From Myxococcota bacterium (lineage in GTDB: Bacteria > Myxococcota_A > UBA9160 > SMWR01), in assembly GCA_022447545.1 (NCBI GenBank), contig JAKVBI010000019.1:86193-150192 (forward strand): 64,000 nt of DNA, given 5' to 3'. Numbering within the stretch: the stretch's first letter is position 1; every line of letters starts with the position of its first letter. The position numbers and the translations under genes are program-made. The notes beneath the pieces were generated by a model. It saw only the letters and a list, made by a program, of their open reading frames with translations, made no database searches and had not been told where the DNA came from. Shown piece by piece: positions 1 through 9,212 of this stretch.

Positions 1-1478
1 TTTCCGCGTCGAGGGTCTCGCCTTGGTTCAGGATCAGTGCGGCCACGACGTTCTGGCCCCGGTTCGGGTCGGGTACGCCTACCACATAGGCCCCCTGGAT
101 CTCTGGATAGCTGTCCAACACGATCTCGATTTCGCGGGGCGTGACATTGGCTCCGGCGGTCTTGACCATCTCACCCAGTCGGGCCTTGAAGAACAGGTGC
201 CCTTCGTCATTCAGGTAGCCACCGTCTCCCGTGTGATAGAAGCCATTGGCATCGAAGGTCTCCTCGCGTTCTCGCTTGTAGAGTCCCTGCATCAGGCTGT
301 AGCCACGCACGCAGATCTCTCCGTACTCGCCCACCGGGAGGGGGTCGCCGGTCTCGGGGTCGGCGATCATGTGCTCCAGGCCTGGAACCCCGGGTCCAAA
401 CGAACCCCGAAGGTGTTCGGGCAGGTCGTAATCCATCTGGTCGATGCTGTGGGGGCCACAGGTTTCGGTCATGCCCAGTGAGTTCGAACGAAGCTCCGGG
501 TCGGTCGGGCGCGCCTCCTCGGGGAGCAATTCGTACAGGTTTCCCTTTCGGACAGACGAGAGATCACGCTGGGCGAAGGTCGGATGGTCGACCATGGCAG
601 AGGTGTAATGGGGCCAGCCAGCAACGATCGTCGCTCGCTCGCCTTCGAGCAGGGCGAGGGTTTCCCCCGCTTCGAAGGCTTCCTCGCAGATCATGAAAGC
701 ACCGGTGTGCATGGTGGAAAGCAGTGTGAATACGAGGCCACCCACCCAGAAAAACGGCATTGGGGAAAAGACGCGATCACTGGGTTGGAGGTCGCGGAAA
801 CTGTTGAGGTTGAAGGAGTGGCGCATGAGAGTGCCCTGGGTGTGGACAGCTCCTTTGGGGTCGGCCGTGCTGCCCGAGCTATAGATCACCGTTGCGGCAT
901 CGGCGGGACTTACACAAGCCTCCACGATTTCGAGGAAGGTCTCGTCGACGGTTCCATTTTGAGAGGACTCGGCCTCGAATGTTTCGAGTGTTTGTGCCCA
1001 CGCTGGTGAGGAGTTCCCCCAGATTACGACTCTCCGTATGTAGGGGAGTTCGGGTACGAAGATTTCAGGAGTGTCGAGTTTGGCCAGGCTGGGTGCGCAC
1101 TGTTCAAGGCGCTCCACATAGTCATTGCCAAGTAACTCCGGCCACATCAGCAACGTGTCCACATCCGCGTGGCGGAGCACATAGGCCATTTCGGGTGCCT
1201 TGAAGAAGGTATTGATCGGCACCACCAATGCGCCGATCCGGCTGGCGGCAAAAAAAGCGACGGCAAAGTCGGGCCCGTTGGGCATGAGGATGCCCACGCG
1301 GGAACCCTTGCCAATGCCCGCCGCCAACAGGGACTGCGCGAGTTTGGCCGATTTTCGCTCGGAATCCCGGTAGGTGATTCTCTCGCCGTTCAGCACGACG
1401 AGTGGCGAATCGCCGAACTCCTCGCTGACGTGATGGAGGAAAGTGGGAATTGTGGGCTCGTAGTCGGGGAATGCCATC
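1..1478 (-). CDS. AMP-dependent acyl-CoA synthetase/ligase, C-terminus cut by window edge
   Basis: Translation from the ATG at 1478 starts MAFPDYEPTIPTF and reads open to base 1. It shows the ANL-superfamily phosphate-binding motif YSSGSTADPKG near residues 199-209, the GMTETCG aromatic/threonine motif and the YHTGDGG motif before the C-terminal hinge. The family activates a carboxylic acid to acyl-AMP and then to the CoA thioester in the cytoplasm. The substrate cannot be told from sequence; a fatty or aromatic acid is plausible. An AAAGG seven bases before the ATG fits a ribosome site. It is divergent from the acyl-CoA dehydrogenase pair at 1627, which suggests the thioester feeds a beta-oxidation-like step (inference). 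The last part of the C-terminal domain, with the catalytic lysine, lies outside the window. Confidence 0.9.
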
Positions 1479-1626
1479 TTTCAACCTTTACACGAATTAC
1501 AGGGCGAGGTGAAGCCCCAGAAATCGAGAATTGGTGGGAGGCGCTGGCCTCCGGGGAGCTGCACCAGCCTCCCTCTACGCCTCACCCAGGGACACCTGTG
1601 TGATAGGGTTCGGTCTCGTCCAGTGA

Positions 1627-2790
1627 ATGACGGAGGGGACGGGCGTGGAATTCAGCTGGTTGGAAGCAGACCTGACGTTTCGGAGGGAATTGATCGATTT
1701 TCTCCAACGGACGCTGCCCGAGGAATGGGATGAGATGGCCAAGGATGGGCCTGGCGGTGATGCCCAGGCGACCTATTCGCGCGAATTTTGTGCGGCATTG
1801 GCCGAGCATGGGTGGCTGACCCAGCACTGGCCCAAGGAGTATGGTGGAAAGGATGCCACGCCCTGGCGCCACGCCATCGTCGGCGAGGAGATGTGGAAGG
1901 TCGGTGAGCCTCGCGGCGCTCAGTACATGAACGTCAACTGGGTCGGTCCAACCATCATGAAGTACGGGACCGAGGAACAGAAGGCCCTTCACCTGCCACT
2001 GATTTCGAGCGGGAACGTTCTTTGGTGCCAGGGCTTCTCAGAGCCCGAGGCGGGCTCCGATCTCGTGGCTCTTCGAACGCTGGCCCTGCGCGAGGGCGAT
2101 CACTATGTGGTCAACGGATCAAAGATCTGGACCTCATATGTGAACCACGCGGATTACTGTTTCCTGGTGGCCCGCAGCGACCCTGAGAGCAAGCGTCACC
2201 AGGGGATCACGGTGTTGCTGTTGCCCATGGACCTCGATGGCATCGAGGTGCGCGAGATCCCTTCGGTCGTGGGGGAACGGTATTTTCATGAGGTTTTCTT
2301 CACCGATGTGCGGGTTCCCGTGTCCTGCCGCCTCGGCCCGGAGAATGCAGGCTGGGATGTGGTCACCTACTCCCTCGCCTATGAACGTGTGGGTGCGGCG
2401 CGTTACGCGCGAGCCGTACTCACCTTGGATGCCCTGGCTGAGCACGCTCGCGAGCGAGGTCTCCTTGAAGATCCCACCGTGCTGGAAAGGCTTTCCGAGG
2501 CGCGGGAGGTCTGCGAAATGGCGCGTTTGCTGACCTATCGGGTGATCGACCTGCGAGCGAAGGACAGCTCTCCCACTGCGGACACCAATGTGGCCCGCGT
2601 GGCGGGAACGATGGCTGAGCGCGCGGTTTCCGAGCTTGCGCTCGCAGTGTTCGGCACCGATGCGCTCGTGTACGGAAATTTTGGAGAGTCCTACTTTCGA
2701 ATGGCGATGACTGCCGGTGTCGCCACAGGTACGACTGAGGTGAATTTGAATCTCGTGGCCAGCCGTTTTCTCGGCCTGCCGAGGGAGTAA
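1627..2790 (+). CDS. Acyl-CoA dehydrogenase family protein, subunit 1 of a pair
   Basis: A 387-residue flavoprotein of the acyl-CoA dehydrogenase family, expected to introduce an alpha,beta double bond into an acyl-CoA using FAD. Family signatures include the middle-domain stretch CQGFSEPEAGSDL (about 134-146) and GSKIWTS (164-170). The usual C-terminal catalytic Glu of the EGTSEI motif is not present: the equivalent segment reads ATGTTEV. A Glu in YERVGAARY (E253) is positioned like the alternative base of isovaleryl-CoA-type enzymes (inference). The next gene, seven bases downstream, encodes a second, shorter family member. This resembles heteromeric acyl-CoA dehydrogenases of steroid side-chain catabolism. 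The start could also be the GTG at 1645. A CoA-ligase gene is divergent upstream. Confidence 0.9.
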   Translation: MTEGTGVEFSWLEADLTFRRELIDFLQRTLPEEWDEMAKDGPGGDAQATYSREFCAALAEHGWLTQHWPKEYGGKDATPWRHAIVGEEMWKVGEPRGAQYMNVNWVGPTIMKYGTEEQKALHLPLISSGNVLWCQGFSEPEAGSDLVALRTLALREGDHYVVNGSKIWTSYVNHADYCFLVARSDPESKRHQGITVLLLPMDLDGIEVREIPSVVGERYFHEVFFTDVRVPVSCRLGPENAGWDVVTYSLAYERVGAARYARAVLTLDALAEHARERGLLEDPTVLERLSEAREVCEMARLLTYRVIDLRAKDSSPTADTNVARVAGTMAERAVSELALAVFGTDALVYGNFGESYFRMAMTAGVATGTTEVNLNLVASRFLGLPRE

Positions 2791-2797
2791 ATTGTAA

Positions 2798-3739
2798 ATG
2801 GACCTGGCTCCCAACGAGGAACAGCAGGCGATTCTCGATGCAGTCGAGTCGCTTTTGGGGCAACGCGCGGGGGCGGCTCGTGCGATTGAACTCGATCGCC
2901 TGGGGGAAGCTGACGCTGACCTTCAGGCGGAACTCGACCAGTCGGGCTTTCTGGACATTGCCCTGGACGATGAGATGGGCTTCCTGGAAGCGGTACTGGT
3001 TGTGGAGGCCATTTCTCAGGCCGGTGGGCTCGTGACGGCAGGGGCGTCGGCTCTCGTGGCTCCCGGAGTTGCAGGGGAATCCCTGCCCGGTCCGGTTGCG
3101 CTCATGCAAGCAGGTGACAAGGGACCCGTGCGTTATGCCGCCCAGGCACGCACTCTCCTCGTCGATGCAGGTGACGAGGCGTTTCGAGTTGAAATCGAGC
3201 CCGGGGCTTTCGAAGTCGTGACCTCCAACGTGATGTTTCCCCTCGGTCGTGCCGTCGGCGAGCTTCCCGACGGAGATTCTCTCGGCGCTGGTTCCGGGGC
3301 GTTGTTGCGCAACTGGTGGCGCGTGGCCCTCGCCGCTGAGATGGTGGGCGCCATGCAGGCGGCTCTGGATGTCACCGTCGAGTTCGTCACCGGGCGTCGA
3401 CAGTTCGGGAGAGCGATCGGTTCGTTCCAAGCTGTTCAGCATCGACTTGCGACCTGTGCGGTGCTCGTGGAGGGCAGTCGTTGGCTCGTGCGCGAGGCGG
3501 CATTTCGTGGGGCACCGCCTGAAGCGGCGGCGACGGCGGCGGGCCATGCTGCCGCGGCGGCGGGTCGTTTGTTCGAGGAGACTCAGCAGCTGACCGGTGC
3601 CATGGGGTACACGCGCGAACACGATCTCCACGTCTGGAGCATGAGGCTCCAAGCCCTGCGGCTCGAACTCGGGGGAGCCGGAGAACACCGGAGGGCGGCG
3701 GCACGAGCGCGCTGGCTCGACGGGGGCTCCGGGGCCTGA
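2798..3739 (+). CDS. Acyl-CoA dehydrogenase-like protein, short subunit 2 of a pair
   Basis: A 313-residue protein starting MDLAPNEEQQAIL, typical of the N-terminal helical domain of acyl-CoA dehydrogenases. The C-terminal domain carries GRRQFGRAIGSFQAVQHRLA, the FAD/CoA-proximal signature, and ends with a GGAGEHR segment in place of a catalytic EGT motif. At 313 residues it is shorter than the usual 380-400, with a reduced middle beta domain. This is characteristic of one partner in heteromeric acyl-CoA dehydrogenases. It begins seven bases after the stop of subunit 1, with GAGGGAG upstream, so the two are almost certainly co-translated. The substrate is unknown. Confidence 0.88.
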   Translation: MDLAPNEEQQAILDAVESLLGQRAGAARAIELDRLGEADADLQAELDQSGFLDIALDDEMGFLEAVLVVEAISQAGGLVTAGASALVAPGVAGESLPGPVALMQAGDKGPVRYAAQARTLLVDAGDEAFRVEIEPGAFEVVTSNVMFPLGRAVGELPDGDSLGAGSGALLRNWWRVALAAEMVGAMQAALDVTVEFVTGRRQFGRAIGSFQAVQHRLATCAVLVEGSRWLVREAAFRGAPPEAAATAAGHAAAAAGRLFEETQQLTGAMGYTREHDLHVWSMRLQALRLELGGAGEHRRAAARARWLDGGSGA

Positions 3740-3758
3740 CCACTCGCTCCCCAATCCT

Positions 3759-4820
3759 TCAGCAGCAGTCGAAACTCACTCCGGCAGTGTCGAGTTCGTC
3801 GTGCCAGTGTGCTGAGTGGAGGTAACTGCCGCGTGAGGCGGCGAGGCGCAACGTCTCTCCCACGTCGATTACCCTTGGGCCCTCGCGTACCACGCGTAGG
3901 CGCGCCTTCTGGCCCGGCTCGAGCTGGCGCTCGCGGTCGCCGTCGAAGGCCAGGACACCTGGGCCCTCGACTTCCACGACTTCGCCCAATGCGAGCCGTT
4001 GCACTTCAACGATCCCCACTCTCCGGTAGAGGCCTGGAGAGATCGGAACCAGCATGGGTCTCGCGGATCCCTCTCCCGCCTCACAGCGGACATCCACTCC
4101 GAACTCATCCGAAGCCGAACTCGGTTCGAGCAGGCCTCCGATGGGTGAAACTCCGACCGCCGCGGGCTCCGCGCGAGCCAACACCACCCGGCGGATGAGG
4201 TCTGGATCGTAGGGCAGCAAATTCCCCACGCTGTCGTCGACCAAAAGGGCCGCATCGACGACCGCGCAGTCATCGGCCTCTCCATCGATTTCGACGGCGA
4301 CGATCTTGGCCCGCGGGGCGACTTCTTCCGCACTCACCTGTCCGGAAGCCAGGAGTCCGGCAGCCGCGCCTCCGACGCCAGCTTCGATCGCGATGGGGAA
4401 GACATTGTTGGTGCCCGTAGACAGCGGCACGATGGGCGCATCCGGCCAGGCCTTGGTCAGAATCCGGTTGGTGCCATCGCCACCGAATACGACCACGGCC
4501 CCGCAACCCTCGTCGCGCAGTCGCTGAGCTGCGATGGCTGTGTCGCGGGGTTGGTAGCTCGGCTTCTGTTCGATCAGTTCGATCTCGGCATGTAGCCGGA
4601 GGTTCTCCACCGCACGTTCGGCAATGCGCAGCAGATCGCGGATGACCAGCACGCGTTGGGCGCCGCTGGCCACGGCCCCCACCACCGCCCGGGCGATCTG
4701 ATCCCGCTTGGATTCGGCGGTCATGACGCTGGCACGGGCGGCCAGGCGTCGCACGTCGCGGCCGGAACTCGGGTTGACGAGGATGCCCACGGGCTGCGGT
4801 GTGCTGTCGAGCTGTGTCAC
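3759..4820 (-). CDS. ATP-NAD kinase-fold protein, AcoX-like
   Basis: A 353-residue protein with the NAD kinase/diacylglycerol-kinase fold signatures NPSSGRD (16-22), GGDGT (113-117) and STGTNN (134-139). The arrangement and length match the AcoX family, whose members often accompany acetoin or diol catabolism genes and whose reaction is not firmly established. I chose the GTG at 4820 because AGGAGA lies seven bases before it and conserved sequence begins at once. The open frame extends to 4967 but the extra 49 residues look non-coding. A TACATT hexamer at 4852-4857 (minus) could be the -10. No acetoin dehydrogenase genes flank it, so a free-standing role is likely. It is convergent with the dehydrogenase pair. 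Confidence 0.82.
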   Translation of the reverse strand: MTQLDSTPQPVGILVNPSSGRDVRRLAARASVMTAESKRDQIARAVVGAVASGAQRVLVIRDLLRIAERAVENLRLHAEIELIEQKPSYQPRDTAIAAQRLRDEGCGAVVVFGGDGTNRILTKAWPDAPIVPLSTGTNNVFPIAIEAGVGGAAAGLLASGQVSAEEVAPRAKIVAVEIDGEADDCAVVDAALLVDDSVGNLLPYDPDLIRRVVLARAEPAAVGVSPIGGLLEPSSASDEFGVDVRCEAGEGSARPMLVPISPGLYRRVGIVEVQRLALGEVVEVEGPGVLAFDGDRERQLEPGQKARLRVVREGPRVIDVGETLRLAASRGSYLHSAHWHDELDTAGVSFDCC

Positions 4821-4969
4821 GGGGCATCTCCTGTTGAGGTGGTCACCTCGGAATGTACCGGCGTCCGAGCTTACCCGGGATGGCGCCGACGCGGTCGTGA
4901 ACCCCGGGATCCCGCCGTGGTACGGTGGGTGCCCTCGTACTTTCGAGCGAGCTCGGAAAGGACACACGG

Positions 4970-5902
4970 ATGGTCTTGCGTCTTCTCGCTATCGGCTTCG
5001 TTTGGGTGTTCTCGTCGTTCGTCCTGGGACCCTCGGGTCCTGCGGTCGCCCAGGGGTTCGACGATGTGGAGATCGAGACTCTCGATCTGGGCCACGGCGT
5101 CTCGATGCTGACAGGCCAGGGGGGCAATATCGGGGTGCTTGCGGGTCCCGACGGAATCCTCATGGTCGACGACCAGTTCGAGCCCCTGGCGCCAAAAATC
5201 CGCCGTGCGCTCCAAAATCTGAGCGACGGACCGGTCCGTTATCTGGTCAATACGCATTGGCATGGGGATCACTCGGGTGGAAACGCCGCCTTTTCACGAA
5301 CAGGTTCCGTGATTCTGGCCCATGAACAGGTGCGTGCGCGTATGAGCACCGAGCAGTACATGGGCGCATTGGATCGCCGCATTCCTGCATCACCCGATGC
5401 GGCCCTGCCGGTCATCACGTTCCCGGACGAGATCCGGGTGCACGTCAATGGAGAGGCGGTTCGTATCCTTCACGTGTCTCCCGCACATACCGATGGGGAT
5501 TCCATCGTGCTGTTCCCCGACGCCAATGTGCTTCACATGGGTGATACCTACTTCAACGGCATGTATCCGTTCTTCGATGGTTCGAGTGGGGGTTCCGTGG
5601 AGGGCATGCTCGCGGCGCTGAACCTGGGGATCTCTTTGGCCGATGATCGGACCCGCGTCATTCCGGGCCATGGTCCCATCTCGAACCGGGCCGAGTTGTT
5701 GCGCAGCCGCAACATGCTGGCGGCGGTGATCGAGCGCATTGGGCGCGAAAAGCTCAAGGGGGCCAGCGAGAACGAGGTCTTGGAAGGCCGCCCCACCGCG
5801 GACTTGGATGGCGCTTGGGGGCGCGGCGTTCTGAAGCCCGACGATTTCGTGCGCCTCGTCTACCAGAGCCTCCCGGGTCCCGAGCCTCGAGCGGCTAACT
5901 GA
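4970..5902 (+). CDS. Exported MBL-fold metallo-hydrolase
   Basis: A 310-residue metallo-beta-lactamase-superfamily hydrolase. An N-terminal signal peptide (hydrophobic residues about 3-20, AVAQ near 25-28) predicts export to the periplasm. The metal motif HWHGDH sits at residues 96-101; later metal ligands are in the SPAHTDGDS and PGHGP segments. It resembles the quinoprotein-relay/soxH-like MBL group rather than true beta-lactamases, and the substrate cannot be inferred. The ATG at 4970 is preferred over the longer frame from 4925 because AAGGA lies seven bases upstream and the signal peptide starts there. Its 3' end overlaps the converging epimerase gene by eight bases. Confidence 0.87.
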   Translation: MVLRLLAIGFVWVFSSFVLGPSGPAVAQGFDDVEIETLDLGHGVSMLTGQGGNIGVLAGPDGILMVDDQFEPLAPKIRRALQNLSDGPVRYLVNTHWHGDHSGGNAAFSRTGSVILAHEQVRARMSTEQYMGALDRRIPASPDAALPVITFPDEIRVHVNGEAVRILHVSPAHTDGDSIVLFPDANVLHMGDTYFNGMYPFFDGSSGGSVEGMLAALNLGISLADDRTRVIPGHGPISNRAELLRSRNMLAAVIERIGREKLKGASENEVLEGRPTADLDGAWGRGVLKPDDFVRLVYQSLPGPEPRAAN

Positions 5903-7001
5903 ACTCGCTCTTGCTGGGCGCACGTCCACCGGGGCCGCTGTAGGCCATTCCGTAGCCGGGGGGGGTGGTGAAGTCGGGGTCCGGGATGCTCGCGAGGGCT
6001 CGCTCCCATGCGCCGATCAGGCGGTCTTCGGCCGCATAGTCGAAGGGGTCCTGTAGGACGGTCTCCTCCAATCCTCCCAACTCGGGCGGGTGCTCGACCA
6101 GCCAGCGCGCCGTGTGAACGATGGCCTCGCGGGCAGGGACCCGGTCGCGGTAACCGAGTTGATGGCGCAGTTTGGCGAGGTCTAGAACCCGGTGGGTGGG
6201 CAGTGGTTGTCCCACCAGAGGCCGAGCCGGAGTGGCGAGTTTCCACGGCATGGTCACGATCTCGAGAGGTTGCCCGAGCGCTTCGGCGATCAGTTCCACG
6301 ATCTGGCGAAGTGTGAGTGTCTCCTCATCGCCGCAGTTGTAGATTTGACCCGCCGAGGCCTCGGGGTGGTCGACGGCCAGGAGCACGGCGTGAGCCAGAT
6401 TTTCCACGTAGCCGTGGATCTGGAGGGTCAAGCCGTCGTCGGCGAGGATGATCTGGCGCCTGCCATCCAGAATGCGTTTGACCACGCACCATTCCCGGGG
6501 TGCCGGCTGGTAGGGGCCATAGACCATTGGATAACGGAAATGAGCCGCGCTGGGGTGTGCCTCGAGCACGGCTTCTTCACTGCGGACGATGCGATAGCCC
6601 TTGCCGTCGTCACCTTCGTTGCGCACGAGCGGAGAGTCCTCACCCGTGGGAACCGGTAATCCGGCCGGCCGCAGGGCTCGGGGATTCATGAAGCCGAGGT
6701 AGGCCGGGACACCGCCGACTGAAACGAAACGCCCCGTGCGGCCGCGCATGATCTCAGCCGTTCGACGCAGGCGCCCGTAGGTGGCGACGCAGACGTCGAA
6801 GGTTCGCTGACCGAGGGCTCCTTTCAGGGCGGCTTCATCGTAGGGATCAGTGTGAATGTGTTCGACGTCATCGGGGATCTCGGGAATTTCGTGACGGCCA
6901 GTGTGCAGGATGCTCACTGCATGGCCCCGTGCTCGCAGGCCGTTGACAATGAAGTGGCCCGTCGGTCCGGTCCCGCCGATCACCAGGGCGGAAGGTTTCA
7001 T
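5895..7001 (-). CDS. NAD-dependent epimerase/dehydratase family protein
   Basis: A 368-residue extended-SDR protein with an N-terminal Rossmann motif GGTGPTG (residues 9-15) and a VIGGTGPTGHF beginning. A YGP segment lies after the sheet and the NCGDEE loop is typical of NAD-dependent sugar epimerases and reductases. Substrate and reaction are not identifiable. The start is placed at the ATG at 7001, where the Rossmann strand begins; the open frame continues to 7061 with low-complexity sequence. It starts 13 bases after the amidohydrolase stop (7015) on the same strand, so the two form an operon. A joint role in processing a small aromatic or terpenoid compound is possible (inference). Confidence 0.87.
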   Translation of the reverse strand: MKPSALVIGGTGPTGHFIVNGLRARGHAVSILHTGRHEIPEIPDDVEHIHTDPYDEAALKGALGQRTFDVCVATYGRLRRTAEIMRGRTGRFVSVGGVPAYLGFMNPRALRPAGLPVPTGEDSPLVRNEGDDGKGYRIVRSEEAVLEAHPSAAHFRYPMVYGPYQPAPREWCVVKRILDGRRQIILADDGLTLQIHGYVENLAHAVLLAVDHPEASAGQIYNCGDEETLTLRQIVELIAEALGQPLEIVTMPWKLATPARPLVGQPLPTHRVLDLAKLRHQLGYRDRVPAREAIVHTARWLVEHPPELGGLEETVLQDPFDYAAEDRLIGAWERALASIPDPDFTTPPGYGMAYSGPGGRAPSKSEFS

Positions 7002-7014
7002 GGTCGTGGGATCC

Positions 7015-8160
7015 TCATCGGTGGAGTGTTCGAAGATCGAATCCGTACAGGGCCGCGGCATTGTCCCGAAGGATCTGGTCTTGTTCGGATTGAGACACGT
7101 CCGCGAGAATCTTGGAAGTGATCTCTCGCGAACGCGGAAAGGTCGACTCGGTGTGCGGATAGTCGGAGCCCCACATCAGGTTTTCGACGCCGACCACCGC
7201 ACGTTCTCGAATACCAGCAGCATCTTCCTGAAAGCTGACGAAGCAGTTCCGGCGGAAGAAATCGCTGGGTCGAATGTCTGGGTCGGAAAAGCGGTGCCAT
7301 TCGCCCCGCACGGGCCGATCGGTGTAGCAGTAGTCCATCTGGAACAGGAAGAAGGGAATCCAGGAGACCTCGTGCTCCACGGATCCCACCCGAAGTCTGG
7401 GGTGCCGCTCGAAGACACCGGAGAAAATCATCTCTCCGATCGATTTTCTCACGAAGTGGTCCTGGAGGTAGAAGGCCGCCTCGGAGACGCGTTGGATCGT
7501 CTCCTGGCCCGTGTCCACGCTGAGAGCAGCGCGCCCCGTCGCTACGTGCATGCTCAGAGGCATGTCGAGATCCACAGCCGCTGACCATACGCCTTCGTAG
7601 AGGGGCCGGTCGTAGGTGGCATCGGGCGGAGGGAGCACTGTGATGAGGGCGCCTGCGAGCCCCAATTTTCGACAGCGCTCCATTTCGCGGACTGCGGCGT
7701 CGGGGTCGTCGAGGTTGATCAGGGCGATGCCCTTCAATCGGTCGGGCGCATCGCTGCAGAATTCGGCGATGAAGTCGTTGTACGCTCGCATGCAAGCGGA
7801 GCAGAGTTCCGAGTCTGCGATGCTGAAGGCCAGGAGGGCTTCGCTCGGGTACAAGACCTGACCGACGACTCCATCGCTCAGGTTCTCCTCCACGTACCGA
7901 CGGGGATCATATGCGGCCGTACGAACGTCCTCGAACCGGGCTTCGATCACCAGTTCCGTCGCGTCTTTCGAAAAGCGGTCGCCCGTCTGGATGCCGAGGA
8001 AGGACATCGAGCGCTTTCCATCGATGTACCACCAGTCCCCGTTCTCTTCGCGCTGGACCCGAGGCGCCCGCTCGCGGAACGGCGAGTCCACTCTCTCGAC
8101 CCACAGATCCGGGGGTTCGATGATGTGGGAATCCGAGGAGATCATGTCTTCGACGGGCAT
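7015..8160 (-). CDS. Amidohydrolase family (amidohydrolase_2) metal-dependent hydrolase
   Basis: A 381-residue TIM-barrel protein of the amidohydrolase-2/ACMSD-like family. It starts MPVEDMISSDSHIIEPPDLW, the typical metal-site strand, and ends with the ENLMWGSDYPHTEST motif that supplies the catalytic Asp. Such proteins are decarboxylases or hydrolases of aromatic or unsaturated acids; the exact substrate is unknown. The start ATG at 8160 has GGAGGCAGG just upstream, whereas the open frame to 8484 lacks family similarity. A TACAAT hexamer at 8206-8211 (minus) is a good candidate -10. It is the first gene of a pair with the epimerase. Confidence 0.9.
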   Translation of the reverse strand: MPVEDMISSDSHIIEPPDLWVERVDSPFRERAPRVQREENGDWWYIDGKRSMSFLGIQTGDRFSKDATELVIEARFEDVRTAAYDPRRYVEENLSDGVVGQVLYPSEALLAFSIADSELCSACMRAYNDFIAEFCSDAPDRLKGIALINLDDPDAAVREMERCRKLGLAGALITVLPPPDATYDRPLYEGVWSAAVDLDMPLSMHVATGRAALSVDTGQETIQRVSEAAFYLQDHFVRKSIGEMIFSGVFERHPRLRVGSVEHEVSWIPFFLFQMDYCYTDRPVRGEWHRFSDPDIRPSDFFRRNCFVSFQEDAAGIRERAVVGVENLMWGSDYPHTESTFPRSREITSKILADVSQSEQDQILRDNAAALYGFDLRTLHR

Positions 8161-8205
8161 CCTGCCTCCGGTCGTTCGGCGCTCTGGGCAGCCAACTCGG
8201 TGGCC

Positions 8206-8211
8206 ATTGTA
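8206..8211 (-). promoter_or_regulatory. Candidate -10 element for the amidohydrolase-epimerase operon
   Basis: On the minus strand the bases read TACAAT, about 45 bases before the ATG at 8160, leaving room for a short leader with GGAGG. The same hexamer recurs before 56064 and 61738. No clear -35 box is visible. Confidence 0.4.
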
Positions 8212-8433
8212 CGCCGCCGGGTCGCATCTGAGGTAGTCGGCCTGGAGCCGGGTCGAGTGAGTCCCGAGACGCTCGATCGGTCCGCGACTGGCGATCGCTC
8301 GCTGTTGGTGGAGCGGACGGCTTCGGGGCGTCATTGCGCGTGCAGAAAGGTCCGAAATGGAGGATCTTGTGGGTACACTGGGTTGGGTAATTTGGGACGA
8401 GGAGAGACGACAAATCGAGAATGGGGGTGCGGG

Positions 8434-9198
8434 ATGACGGTTTCGAATTTCTGGCGTCGCGATGTTCTGGCACGGGCCGACCAAGGGATCTCGACGAGCT
8501 CCTGTGATCCGTCCCGGTTGGCGACGGACTTGGGGCTGCTTCTTCGGGTGGGTTCCTTGGCGATCTTGGTCGCTTTGGCTGCGTCGGTCGCGTCGGTCGC
8601 GTCGGCCGAAGAGGACGTTCTCTCGGTCATTGACGCGTTCATTGCCGACGAGCCCATCGACGATTCAGATCCACGATGGCGCATCGAGTTGTCGCCTCCG
8701 CCCATTCTTCCGTTCGATGAGTCCAAGACCTACTACTGGGATCTGGAGACCGATGACGGGTCCATGCGCTTCGAATTGTTCCCGGACCTCGCTCCCATGC
8801 ATGTCTCGAGCTTGATCTACCTGACGCGGCTCGGCTTCTACGACGGGCTGACCTTCCACCGCATCATCCCCGGTTTCATGGCCCAGGGGGGCGATCCCAC
8901 CGGCACAGGAGCAGGCTCGCCCGGCTACTTGATGAAGGGGGAATTTCCCGAAAAGGATCGCCGAGCCAAGCACAGCAAGCGTGGCATTCTGAGTGCGGCA
9001 AACCGGGGGCCGAACACCGATGGGAGCCAGTTCTTCATCACTTTCAAGAGCATCAAGCAACTGAATGGGAAACACACGGTGTACGGGCAGATGGTGGAGG
9101 GAAAGAAGACGCTACGCGCCTTGGAAAAGAAGGGAACGCGCAAGGGAAAGCCCAGGGACCGTGTCGAGATCCTCGCCGCAGTGATCACGATCGAGTGA
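8434..9198 (+). CDS. Peptidyl-prolyl cis-trans isomerase, cyclophilin type, exported
   Basis: A 254-residue cyclophilin catalysing cis-trans isomerisation of prolyl bonds. The catalytic domain fills about residues 95-254 and contains FHRIIPGFMAQGGDPTGTG and the SQFFITF strand characteristic of the family. A hydrophobic segment at 34-58 ending ASAEE looks like a signal peptide or membrane anchor, but it lies after about 30 polar residues. Either the true start is further in or the protein is an anchored periplasmic form. The signal region contains a three-fold nine-base repeat (gcgtcggtc, near 8580-8607). A TACACT hexamer at 8374-8379 may be its -10. It is convergent with sixA. Confidence 0.9.
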   Translation: MTVSNFWRRDVLARADQGISTSSCDPSRLATDLGLLLRVGSLAILVALAASVASVASAEEDVLSVIDAFIADEPIDDSDPRWRIELSPPPILPFDESKTYYWDLETDDGSMRFELFPDLAPMHVSSLIYLTRLGFYDGLTFHRIIPGFMAQGGDPTGTGAGSPGYLMKGEFPEKDRRAKHSKRGILSAANRGPNTDGSQFFITFKSIKQLNGKHTVYGQMVEGKKTLRALEKKGTRKGKPRDRVEILAAVITIE

Positions 9199-9212
9199 CT
9201 TCCATCGGTCGT

